Assembly (NCBI RefSeq): GCF_004151105.1
Contig: NZ_PHRF01000008.1
Coordinates: 62,001-126,000, forward strand
Direction: 5' to 3'
Origin: Streptomyces sp. L-9-10
GTDB lineage: Bacteria; Actinomycetota; Actinomycetes; Streptomycetales; Streptomycetaceae
Length of the DNA stretch: 64,000 nt
This document shows positions 44,478 to 52,503 of the stretch, in pieces. The translations under genes were made by a program, and so were the position numbers. A model generated the notes under the pieces. The model did not search any database, was not told the DNA's origin, and saw nothing but the letters and a program-made list of their open reading frames with translations. Numbering within the stretch: position 1 is the stretch's first letter; the number at the start of each line of letters is the position of its first letter.

Positions 44478-45023
44478 CTACGCGGACCATGACTCCTCCA
44501 GGATTTCTTCGATGATCCGCGTCCACTCCGATTCCTCGGCTGCAAACGGGATCGGATCGAAGGAGTTGATCTTCTCTTTGAAATGGGTTTCCAGTTGATC
44601 AAGGTCTGCACCTGAACGACAGGCGTCTGCGAACTCCTGAAAAGCGAGAAGAGTGTAGGCGAGCGACTCCACATCCCGATGGAGTTGCACATACGCGTCG
44701 AGAGGATCCCCTTCCGGGAACGCGTACACCTTCCCGTCCGCCGGGTCCAGCGCGATGACCATGTATGAGAACCAGCCCAGCTCAAGCCAGTTCTCGCACT
44801 GCGAGGGAAGTTCCTCATCATGATGCGCATATTTTTCCGAGAGCATGATGGGCGTACCCTCGGCTCGCGTCATGAATTGCTCATCGTGCGGCAATCCGAC
44901 AGAACTCAGAAAACTCGCCGTGTCCCCATGGAGATGCACATCGGTTTCGTAACGCGGAAAATAAACAACGCCGGTGATTCCATATCGACTGATCAGCTCT
45001 TCGGACGTGATTGCGTGATGCAT
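44478..45023 (-). CDS. SUKH-4-like immunity protein
   Basis: A 181-residue protein. LHGDTASFLSSVGLP, then WFSYMVIALDPADGKVYAFPEG and LHRDVESLAYTLLAFQEF are the SUKH-4 pattern. It follows the deaminase-type toxin by 28 bases on the same strand, the standard order for a toxin and its antidote, and is clearly A/T-richer than the core genome. It should bind and block that toxin. Confidence 0.82.
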   Translation of the reverse strand: MHHAITSEELISRYGITGVVYFPRYETDVHLHGDTASFLSSVGLPHDEQFMTRAEGTPIMLSEKYAHHDEELPSQCENWLELGWFSYMVIALDPADGKVYAFPEGDPLDAYVQLHRDVESLAYTLLAFQEFADACRSGADLDQLETHFKEKINSFDPIPFAAEESEWTRIIEEILEESWSA

Positions 45024-45051
45024 AGCCGGACCTTACTTATTTACCCTCGAA

Positions 45052-46578
45052 TTATCGACCATGGGCGATCTTCAGATCAGCCACATAATCCCTGTGTTCC
45101 CTGTTGCGTTGATGCAGGGAGGAAACAGACGCATCATAGTCGGCGACGTGGTGCACCGCCGTGGAGCCGAAATAAAGATCCAGCCACCTGTCACAACTGG
45201 GCCTTTTCTGGCATGGCTCTCGCTCGGTAAATACTTCCTTCAACCCTGACTTCTTTTCGTTATGCATTACCGGGTAACCAATTGAGCGTTCCGAGTGGAG
45301 CTTGTTTGGTTCACTGTAGCCGACGAGTATGCTTTCCCCTCTGCCGCCGGGGTCGACATAGCGCCCTGCCGCGTAGTTGCTGCCCCCATAGTCGTTCCGT
45401 GCAAGGCGGGCCAATTGAGTTGCCTGGCCCAGCCGGTCGGAATACGGATCAACCTTGGTCGAAGTCACCTTACCCTTATGAGTGCCAGGTACCCCGGACT
45501 CCTCCTGCTCGCGTCTTGAACCCGGTCGCCAAGCCTTGCCATCATTGGTGATTCCACCCAACCGCTCCTCGTCCACCCTGTCCAGGGGCTTGAGGTCACC
45601 ATTGGGCAGAAGGCGTTCTATTGTTCCGTCTGTCGCCAGCAAGTAGGTGCGGACGTCATCATCATCCTTTCCGCACTTATCGAAGTCGCGCTCGCGATCC
45701 TTGTCGTTACCCTTGTGGTCCCGCTTGCTCTTGTCTATCTTCCCGCCGTGGTCCTCAAGGGTCTTAACCATGTCGTCGGCCTTCTTTTCGACCGCGTCTT
45801 CAGCCTTGTCCATGACGGTGGCGAGCTTATGGAAGCGACTGTCCTTCTTGACAGAAGTTTTGCGCTGTGCGCCACCGTCCTTGAATGAACCTTTCTTCTT
45901 GTCGAAGTTGTCGGCGGTTTTCTTGTAGCCACCGGACGCTTGGTCGAATTCATCGAACTCAATGACCAGGTCTTGAGCCATGTCCGCACTACCCGACGCC
46001 ATGACGTCATAGGTGCTGCCGCCGCCGAGCCGGTCGCTGAACAGCGTCTCGATCTCCGCGAGTATCCTGCCCTCGATCTTGTCCGTGACGACCGCCGTGA
46101 TCTGGCCTATCGCGTAGTCGATGGCCTCCTGGATGATGAGGCGGGCGGCACCGATGGCGGCAGCGGAGGCAAGACCGCTGATCCCGGCGGTAAAGAACAT
46201 GCCGACAACCCCTGCGGTGGCTGCGGCCGCCGTGGCGGTGAGCTTGGTGATGATCGCGATCTTGCAAGTCAGAATGAGGCCGGCGCATTCATCGAGCGCG
46301 CCGGCCAAGTCGTCGCACCCGTCGGCGAACGTAGCGAGGTCCCGGGTGGTGAGCTTGCCCCAGCGACGGTCGATCGCTGTGACGGTTTCTCCCCTGCTCT
46401 TACCTGCCACGATGTGCGAGCAGGCGTTATTGCCCTCCTTGACCGCATCACGTATGCCTTCGGCCAGGTCCCGGTAGTCCTTTGCCGAGGCTTTGACCTC
46501 GTCCTCGTCGATTTGGGGCCAGTCGATGCCTACAAGGTCCAGCACCTCGACCAGATCGTCGGGCAGCTTCTTCCCCAT
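45052..46578 (-). CDS. Polymorphic toxin with C-terminal nucleic-acid deaminase-like domain
   Basis: A 508-residue protein from ATG 46578, behind a GGGGGGAT site. The N-terminal 130 residues are helical and WXG/ESX-like, followed by hydrophobic helices (about 95-160), a Lys/Asp-rich central coil and a C-terminal domain (about 380-508). That domain has the zinc deaminase signature His428-Ser-Glu430 and Pro455-Cys456-x5-Cys462. A cytidine- or adenosine-deaminating nucleic acid toxin is inferred; the target is not known. SUKH-4 immunity proteins are established partners of such deaminase toxins. Confidence 0.8.
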   Translation of the reverse strand: MGKKLPDDLVEVLDLVGIDWPQIDEDEVKASAKDYRDLAEGIRDAVKEGNNACSHIVAGKSRGETVTAIDRRWGKLTTRDLATFADGCDDLAGALDECAGLILTCKIAIITKLTATAAAATAGVVGMFFTAGISGLASAAAIGAARLIIQEAIDYAIGQITAVVTDKIEGRILAEIETLFSDRLGGGSTYDVMASGSADMAQDLVIEFDEFDQASGGYKKTADNFDKKKGSFKDGGAQRKTSVKKDSRFHKLATVMDKAEDAVEKKADDMVKTLEDHGGKIDKSKRDHKGNDKDRERDFDKCGKDDDDVRTYLLATDGTIERLLPNGDLKPLDRVDEERLGGITNDGKAWRPGSRREQEESGVPGTHKGKVTSTKVDPYSDRLGQATQLARLARNDYGGSNYAAGRYVDPGGRGESILVGYSEPNKLHSERSIGYPVMHNEKKSGLKEVFTEREPCQKRPSCDRWLDLYFGSTAVHHVADYDASVSSLHQRNREHRDYVADLKIAHGR

Positions 46579-46693
46579 GCGTAAATCCCCCCGAGACAGA
46601 GCAACCATTCCAGGTTCAAGACTGCCTGAATGCTCGTCAACTTGAAGGAGTGAGGATGCTGTGAATCAAACCTGTCGACAAGGTCAACTGTTG

Positions 46694-48349
46694 TCAGAGT
46701 GATGGAGCGATGCGGACCAGTGCCTCGTCCGTGCCGATGACGACGGAGCGGTCCGCAAGCATGACCACAGCGCGGACGGGAGGCCCCGGTCGAAAACCCA
46801 CCACTTCGCCACCGTCGAAGCGATGCAGTTCGACGAGGCCATCCTCCCAGGCAACCACCAGCGCCGGCCCTTCACGGGTGTCCGACGCGTGCAGCGCCAC
46901 GACTGGACAGCGGCGCTCGGCAAGCGGCGCGGCCATCGGCTCGTGGCCCGGCGCCCATGCTCGCACTGTTCCGTCCGCGCCCCCGCTGTAGACCAACGGC
47001 ACGACGCCGCCGGTCTCGCCCTCAACTCTGACGTTCAGCGCCGAAAGGGCTGCGACGCGTCCAGCATGTGAACGCGCCGAGTCAGTTGTGTCGCCGCCGA
47101 AGGTGCGTACCCCGCCATCGGCGTCACCGAGAACCACTACCGGCTGCTCACTGGGTGTGGCCGCCAGGGCCGTTCCCGAGTGCTCCCGCAACTCGCCTAT
47201 GAAGTGGTCGGTCAGATAAGGCTTGTCGTTCAGCAACGCTTCGAGACCAGAGGCGTCCGGGCGCGCGGCCCACGATCGCTCCACGTGCACTCGGCCCAAT
47301 TCATCCAACAGCAAGACCGTCCCGTCCGGCGGCACGGACATCGCGGTGCACTTTGTGGCCGAGGGTGTGAACCGCCCACGTGGACTGGCATCCGAGGCAT
47401 TGAGTGCATGCACAGTGCCGCGGTGATCCGCTGACAGCAAGCAATCGTCAAGCGGGCCTGATCCCATCGCCAGCGCGGCCACCGGGCCGGACCAGGGCGG
47501 TGATACGTCGCCCCTGACCCGATTCCATGCCACGCGCCAGGGCGCTTCCTCAGCCAGGACCGCGAGAGCTTGACGGAGTCGGGGGTCGGCGCTGTCTCCG
47601 AGAGCGGTCAGGAGGACCAGCGCGCGTGAGGCCTCGTCCTGCTCCCGGCACAGGGACTGTCCTGCCTTCAGCCACGCCGTCCGCAAGCCTCCGTGGTCTT
47701 CGGAGTCTGCTTCGTAGGCAGCAGTGACGACCCAGGGGTCGGCCGCGCAGACCGACGCCGGATCAGCCAGATCCGCCGACGCGGGCGCCTCGGTGACGGC
47801 TGGGTTCAGATCAACGTCGGGGGACAGTCCAGCTCTCCAGGTCTGAAGGCGCTTCGGATCTGTCCACCGCTCCAGATCCAGGTTCAGCTCGGCCGCGTTC
47901 GTTTCTCTCAGGAGCACGTGGGCAGCGCTGTCTGTCCGCGTTTCGGCGATCAGCTTGAGGTGCGGCAACTGTGCCAGTGCCAGCACGAGTTCGGCGACCG
48001 GCCGGGTGGCGAGGTCCGGCAGGACAATCACGGTGCGGCGCGGATCAGCTGTCAGAACCTCCACCAGCTCACCCGGGGCACGCGCCACCACGCCCAATTG
48101 GTCAGCCAGCGCCCATACCGTTCCCAGCAGGCTCTCCCCGGACCGTGGGACCACGGCATGCACACGCCGGCTCACCGGCGTCCCTTCACGGCTCCCATGC
48201 GCGACAAGCCAGGCCAGCAGCGTCGACTTCCCGCAGCGCTCGGATCCGGACACCAGGCAGATTCCCGGTGCTCGAGCGTCGGCGAGCCAGCCCAGCAGTG
48301 CCGCGGCGGCGGGCTCGCGACCAGCCGCGGGACGACCCCAACGAGTCAC
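46694..48349 (-). CDS. P-loop NTPase fused to WD40-like beta-propeller
   Basis: A 551-residue protein. A Walker A GSERCGKST (about 35-43) opens a STAND/AAA-like domain with a Walker B-like VIVLPD near residue 108. From about residue 300 onward six or so repeats of DGTV/ADGGVRTF/DGTVRAW type form a beta-propeller-like part. It overlaps the next upstream gene by four bases, so both are co-translated. Such proteins often act as sensors or scaffolds in conflict systems; this role is inferred. Confidence 0.75.
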   Translation of the reverse strand: MTRWGRPAAGREPAAAALLGWLADARAPGICLVSGSERCGKSTLLAWLVAHGSREGTPVSRRVHAVVPRSGESLLGTVWALADQLGVVARAPGELVEVLTADPRRTVIVLPDLATRPVAELVLALAQLPHLKLIAETRTDSAAHVLLRETNAAELNLDLERWTDPKRLQTWRAGLSPDVDLNPAVTEAPASADLADPASVCAADPWVVTAAYEADSEDHGGLRTAWLKAGQSLCREQDEASRALVLLTALGDSADPRLRQALAVLAEEAPWRVAWNRVRGDVSPPWSGPVAALAMGSGPLDDCLLSADHRGTVHALNASDASPRGRFTPSATKCTAMSVPPDGTVLLLDELGRVHVERSWAARPDASGLEALLNDKPYLTDHFIGELREHSGTALAATPSEQPVVVLGDADGGVRTFGGDTTDSARSHAGRVAALSALNVRVEGETGGVVPLVYSGGADGTVRAWAPGHEPMAAPLAERRCPVVALHASDTREGPALVVAWEDGLVELHRFDGGEVVGFRPGPPVRAVVMLADRSVVIGTDEALVRIAPSL

Positions 48350-49233
48350 TGACGCCTCGCCTGTTCGGCCGCGTAGGTGATGAGCGCCTTCAGCCCTTCC
48401 TCCCGGGACTCCGCCGTATCTCCGTAGTCGAAGCTGTGAGTGAACTCAGCGGTGGGAAAGGTCGCGTGGAGCCAGACCGCGCAGTAGTGACCAGGCATGA
48501 GGCACGGCTCGAGCTCACAGTAGACCCGGCGTACCCGGCTCGGGGTCACACCGTCAGCCGACAGGCGTCGCCAGATCCTTTCCTCGGGATGGGGTAGCCC
48601 TGGTCCGGTCGCCTCCGTCACGACCTTCTCCTTGCCTGCCTCGTCGATGTACTCGAAGGCGGCTGAAAAGGGGAAGTTGAGTGTGTGGCGGACATCGTCC
48701 AGGACGCGAGGCCACCAGCTCTCCCTTTCGACGAAAGCCGCAGCGTCGATCCGTCGCAGCTCCGCGTTCAATCCTCGAAAAGCGGCTGCCGCGTCCACCG
48801 GCCCGGAGGACGCGGCGATGACGGGCAGGGCTCGATCCAGCGCCAGTAGCGACGCACCGAGCGTCGACAGGTCTGTGTTCACGAACATGTCCTCGGCGAC
48901 GTCCTCAAGGACAACCGCCTGCACCGCACCGTCCGGTCGTACACAGAGATGCGCGAGGCCATCGCCGGCGATACGTGGCCATGTCTCAAGTTCTCTCGGG
49001 GGCTGAGGCAGTCCCAGGCGTACGGCAACAACGCCCAGTGTCGTCCCTTCGGCGGCCTCCGGGGCCCGGAAGTAAGGGGCGACGCTCTGCGGGATGCCGG
49101 TCTCCTCCAAGTACGTCCGAGCGGTCTCCGGCACGTCCGCCCCCAGCAGACTGCCCCGTCCCAATCGGCGCATGCCGTCCCGGCCGAAGTGCTGAACCAG
49201 TGGCTCCGGGCGATCCGGGCTGTGGGATGACAT
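48346..49233 (-). CDS. SUKH-like domain fused to deaminase-like domain
   Basis: A 295-residue protein. Residues 20-190 resemble SUKH-4 (LGADVPETARTYLEETGIP..., FVNTDLSTLGASLLALD). The C-terminus has a second domain with His215-Pro-Glu217 and VYCELEPC, Cys244-x6-Cys251, a full HxE/PC...C zinc deaminase set. Immunity-type and toxin-type folds in one chain are unusual but occur in Streptomyces (from memory). It is the first gene of the P-loop/WD40 unit. Confidence 0.7.
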   Translation of the reverse strand: MSSHSPDRPEPLVQHFGRDGMRRLGRGSLLGADVPETARTYLEETGIPQSVAPYFRAPEAAEGTTLGVVAVRLGLPQPPRELETWPRIAGDGLAHLCVRPDGAVQAVVLEDVAEDMFVNTDLSTLGASLLALDRALPVIAASSGPVDAAAAFRGLNAELRRIDAAAFVERESWWPRVLDDVRHTLNFPFSAAFEYIDEAGKEKVVTEATGPGLPHPEERIWRRLSADGVTPSRVRRVYCELEPCLMPGHYCAVWLHATFPTAEFTHSFDYGDTAESREEGLKALITYAAEQARRQ

Positions 49234-49403
49234 GGATACCTCACGAACAGACTCGGCTTACCGGCATCGACGACCCTAGCCGGTGACCTCGCGTGCGGGG
49301 TTTCATGGGAAGCGACGGCGGACACTGCGTGAACCGCAGGGCGCGTGCAGAGGGAACGACGCGGCGTCGTCCGGAGGTACGGAGTCGGGCCGCGCCTCAT
49401 CGG

Positions 49404-49628
49404 TCACAACCCGGTTGAGGCCGCTCGTAGCCGATAGGGGGTGGACTCGTTTTCCGGCAGGACGACTCCGCTCACCGGTGGGGTGGTTGCTACGTCGGTG
49501 ACGCCTGCGGCACACAGCGGACAGTGGCTCGTCTCCCCGACGCGAGCCCACCCCTCCCAGAGCAGGAGGGCGCGGGCGGGCTCGCATGATGACTGGGGAG
49601 CTCTGGGCCGCCTGAAGATCCTCAGCAC
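49404..49628 (-). CDS. Small CxxC protein divergent from htpG
   Basis: A 74-residue protein starting at GTG 49628 with GGGAGAGG six bases upstream. It contains SSCEPARALLLWEGWARVGE and CPLC, which look like a small zinc-binding fold. No known family. It is divergent from htpG, with 151 bases between the starts. Confidence 0.55.
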   Translation of the reverse strand: MLRIFRRPRAPQSSCEPARALLLWEGWARVGETSHCPLCAAGVTDVATTPPVSGVVLPENESTPYRLRAASTGL

Positions 49629-49779
49629 GGTGAACCTCTCCCATGTTGCCCGAGGCGCCGGCCCCCTGTCCTCCCCCGCTCTCGCCGCTCCCCCTGTGAG
49701 CGCCGCGGCGGCTGGATACCATGTGGGCCGGCCCACTGCATTGGCGCTGACGAGTAATCGGGGAAGGAATCCGGGCAAC

Positions 49780-51750
49780 ATGCCTATCGAGACATTCGAG
49801 TTCCAGGTAGAAGCGCGTCAACTCCTGCAGATGATGATCCATTCGATCTACTCGAACAAGGACGTATTTCTGCGCGAGCTCATCTCCAACGCCTCGGACG
49901 CGTTGGACAAGTTGCGGTTGGAATCCCTCCGCGACGACAAGCTGCGGGAAGACGTATCGGATCTCCACATCGGCATCGAGGTCGACAAGGAGCGGCGCAC
50001 GCTCACCGTACGCGACAATGGCATCGGTATGTCGCACGACGAAGTAGTGGAGCTCATCGGGACGATCGCGAATTCCGGCACCGCGAAGTTCCTGAAGGAG
50101 TTGAAGGAACTCAAGGAGGCCAAGGACTCGGCCGCCTCCGAGGAACTCATCGGGCAGTTCGGTGTGGGCTTCTACTCCAGCTTCATGGTGGCCGACGAGG
50201 TCACGCTGCTGACCAGGCGGGCGGGAGAGAGCCGGGGGACGCGCTGGGAATCCAGCGGCGAGGGTACGTACACCATCGAGACGGTCGACGACGCGCCGCA
50301 GGGTACGTCGGTGACGCTGCGGCTCAAGCCCGAGGACATCGAGGACCAGCTCTTCGACTACACGTCCACCTGGAAGATCAAGGAAATCGTCAAGCGGTAC
50401 TCGGACTTCATCACGTGGCCCATCAAGATGGCCGCGGAATCCACGGACACTGACGCGGGCGCGGGCGCGGGCGCGGACACGGACGCCGACACGGATGCGG
50501 ACGGCGGCAGTGACGGCCGGCGCGAGGCCGAGACGATCAACTCCATGAAGGCGCTGTGGGCCCGGTCCAGGGACGAGGTGACCGATGACGAGTACAGCGA
50601 GCTGTACAAGCACATCAGTCACGACTGGAACGACCCGCTCGAAACCATCCGTATGCAGGCGGAGGGCACCTTCGAATATCAGGCGCTGCTCTTCATCCCG
50701 TCCCACCCGCCCCAGGACCTGTTCATGCAGGGGCACAAACGCGGAGTTCAGCTCTATGTGAAGCGCGTGTTCATCATGGACGACTGCGAAGCGCTCATGC
50801 CCGAATACCTCCGCTTCATCAAGGGTGTCGTCGACGCGCAGGACCTGTCGCTCAATGTGTCGCGGGAAATCCTCCAGCAGGACCGCCAGATCCAGTTGAT
50901 GCACCGTCGCCTCGTCAAGAAGGTGCTGTCGACGCTGAAGGACATGATGTCCGGCAGCCCGGAGCGTTACGCGACGTTCTGGAAGGAATTCGGCCGGGTC
51001 CTGAAGGAAGGTCTTCTCAGCGACTTCGAGAACCGCGACGCGATCCTCGGCGTCTCCTCGTTCGCGTCGACCCAGGACAAGGAGGGGCTGACCACTCTCC
51101 GGCAGTACGTGGACCGTATGAAGGAAGGCCAGCAGCACATCTTCTACATGACGGGCGAGTCGCGCTCGGCCATCGAGAGTTCGCCTCACATGGAAGCGTT
51201 CCAGGCCAAGGGCTTCGAAGTGCTGCTGCTGACCGATCCGGTCGACGAGGTGTGGGTCCAGTCCGTACCGGAGTTCGACGGCAAGCAGCTGCGGTCGATC
51301 GCGAAGGGCGAGGTCGATCTCGACACCGAGGAGGAGAAGAAGGAGGTCGAGGCCGAACGCGAGAAGCGGCAGCAGGAGTTCGCCGGTCTGCTGACGTGGA
51401 TGACGACGGAGCTGAGCGAGAGCGTGAAGGAAGTACGGCTCTCGTCCCGGCTCACCGTCTCGCCCGCCTGCATCGTCGGGGACACCCACGATGTGACGCC
51501 CGCCCTGGAGAACATGTACCGCGCCATGGGCCAGGAGGTGCCGCGCATCAAGCGCATCCTCGAACTCAACCCCACGCACCCGCTGGTCACCGGGTTGCGG
51601 AAGGCCCACACGGAACGGGACGCCGACGCGGGACTGGCCGAGGCGGCCGAACTCCTCTACGGGATGGCCCTCCTGGCCGACGGCGGCGAGCTGAGTGACC
51701 CCTCGCGCTTCATCAAGCTGATGGCGGACCGGCTGGAGCGCACCCTGTAG
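49780..51750 (+). CDS. htpG: Molecular chaperone HtpG (Hsp90 family)
   Basis: A 656-residue protein starting at ATG 49780. The GHKL ATP-binding motifs are intact: ELISNASDALDKLR, DNGIGM and GQFGVGFYS. The middle domain and C-terminal dimerisation region are complete. An acidic insert rich in Asp/Thr/Ala/Gly (about 222-252) breaks the usual linker and is encoded by GCGGGC and GACACG repeats. Its role is general protein folding under stress. Confidence 0.96.
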   Translation: MPIETFEFQVEARQLLQMMIHSIYSNKDVFLRELISNASDALDKLRLESLRDDKLREDVSDLHIGIEVDKERRTLTVRDNGIGMSHDEVVELIGTIANSGTAKFLKELKELKEAKDSAASEELIGQFGVGFYSSFMVADEVTLLTRRAGESRGTRWESSGEGTYTIETVDDAPQGTSVTLRLKPEDIEDQLFDYTSTWKIKEIVKRYSDFITWPIKMAAESTDTDAGAGAGADTDADTDADGGSDGRREAETINSMKALWARSRDEVTDDEYSELYKHISHDWNDPLETIRMQAEGTFEYQALLFIPSHPPQDLFMQGHKRGVQLYVKRVFIMDDCEALMPEYLRFIKGVVDAQDLSLNVSREILQQDRQIQLMHRRLVKKVLSTLKDMMSGSPERYATFWKEFGRVLKEGLLSDFENRDAILGVSSFASTQDKEGLTTLRQYVDRMKEGQQHIFYMTGESRSAIESSPHMEAFQAKGFEVLLLTDPVDEVWVQSVPEFDGKQLRSIAKGEVDLDTEEEKKEVEAEREKRQQEFAGLLTWMTTELSESVKEVRLSSRLTVSPACIVGDTHDVTPALENMYRAMGQEVPRIKRILELNPTHPLVTGLRKAHTERDADAGLAEAAELLYGMALLADGGELSDPSRFIKLMADRLERTL

Positions 51751-51879
51751 TCGAGCGCACCGTGTAGTCGAGCGCACCCGTGTAGTCGGGCTCCACCACC
51801 GTCCGGCCCACGGCGTACGTCCGTCCCTGTCCGGATCCCACCTATAGTCCTAAACTTGCGCAACCCATAAAGTGTTCGC

Positions 51880-52146
51880 ATGAATGATCAGGGCAGGGAT
51901 CCGGGCAGGCACCCGGACGTGAATACGTGCGCGACGGAATGGGAAACCGCGGTGCTCGACGGCGGACCCGCGGACGGCATGCGGATGCGGGTCACCGACC
52001 GGCCGTCCGTGGTGCAGGTGACGTACCCCTGCGAGCTGGAGGGGCCGGCCGGCGGCGCCCAGGCGGTGGCGGTCTACGTATACCGGCGGGACCCGCGCGT
52101 ACAGGGCGAGCCACTGCGGTACGGAATCGACAGAGCCAGCCCCTGA
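51880..52146 (+). CDS. Hypothetical 88-residue protein
   Basis: The ATG at 51880 opens a polar N-terminus, then a beta-rich core (TAVLDGGPADGMRMRVTDRP, VYVYRRDPRVQG). The C-terminus converges on the TatA-like gene. Family is not recognised, but coding use is strong. Confidence 0.72.
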   Translation: MNDQGRDPGRHPDVNTCATEWETAVLDGGPADGMRMRVTDRPSVVQVTYPCELEGPAGGAQAVAVYVYRRDPRVQGEPLRYGIDRASP

Positions 52147-52167
52147 GTTGAGCCGCGCGCTCCGCGC

Positions 52168-52389
52168 TCAGCGTGCCGCGTCACTGTCGGCGGCTCCGGA
52201 AGGCGCCCGGCCGGAGGGGGCCGGGTGCGTGGCACCCTCCCCCTTCATCGCCTTCGCCTCGCTCCTGAGAATGCGCAGGGACTTGCCCACCGAACGCGCG
52301 GCGTCCGGCAGTCTCTTCGAGCCGAACAGCACGATGATCACGATCGCCACGATCAGCAGATGCCAGGGCTCCAACCCGTTACGCACCAT
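52168..52389 (-). CDS. tatA: TatA-like protein (first copy)
   Basis: A 73-residue protein. EPWHLLIVAIVIIVLFGSKRLPDAARSVGKSLRIL is a classic TatA: short N-terminus, one membrane helix, FG hinge and amphipathic helix. The soluble tail is shorter than usual. It forms part of the twin-arginine pore; no tatC lies nearby. Confidence 0.9.
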   Translation of the reverse strand: MVRNGLEPWHLLIVAIVIIVLFGSKRLPDAARSVGKSLRILRSEAKAMKGEGATHPAPSGRAPSGAADSDAAR

Positions 52390-52503
52390 TTCCGCCCCGC
52401 CTTCCTCTCACCGGGCCGTGGACCCGCCACCATTGATTGCCGTATTGCGCAACTGTACAACCATGATGGACCTCCGGCCGGGCGCCCCTATAGCCGGGCG
52501 CCC

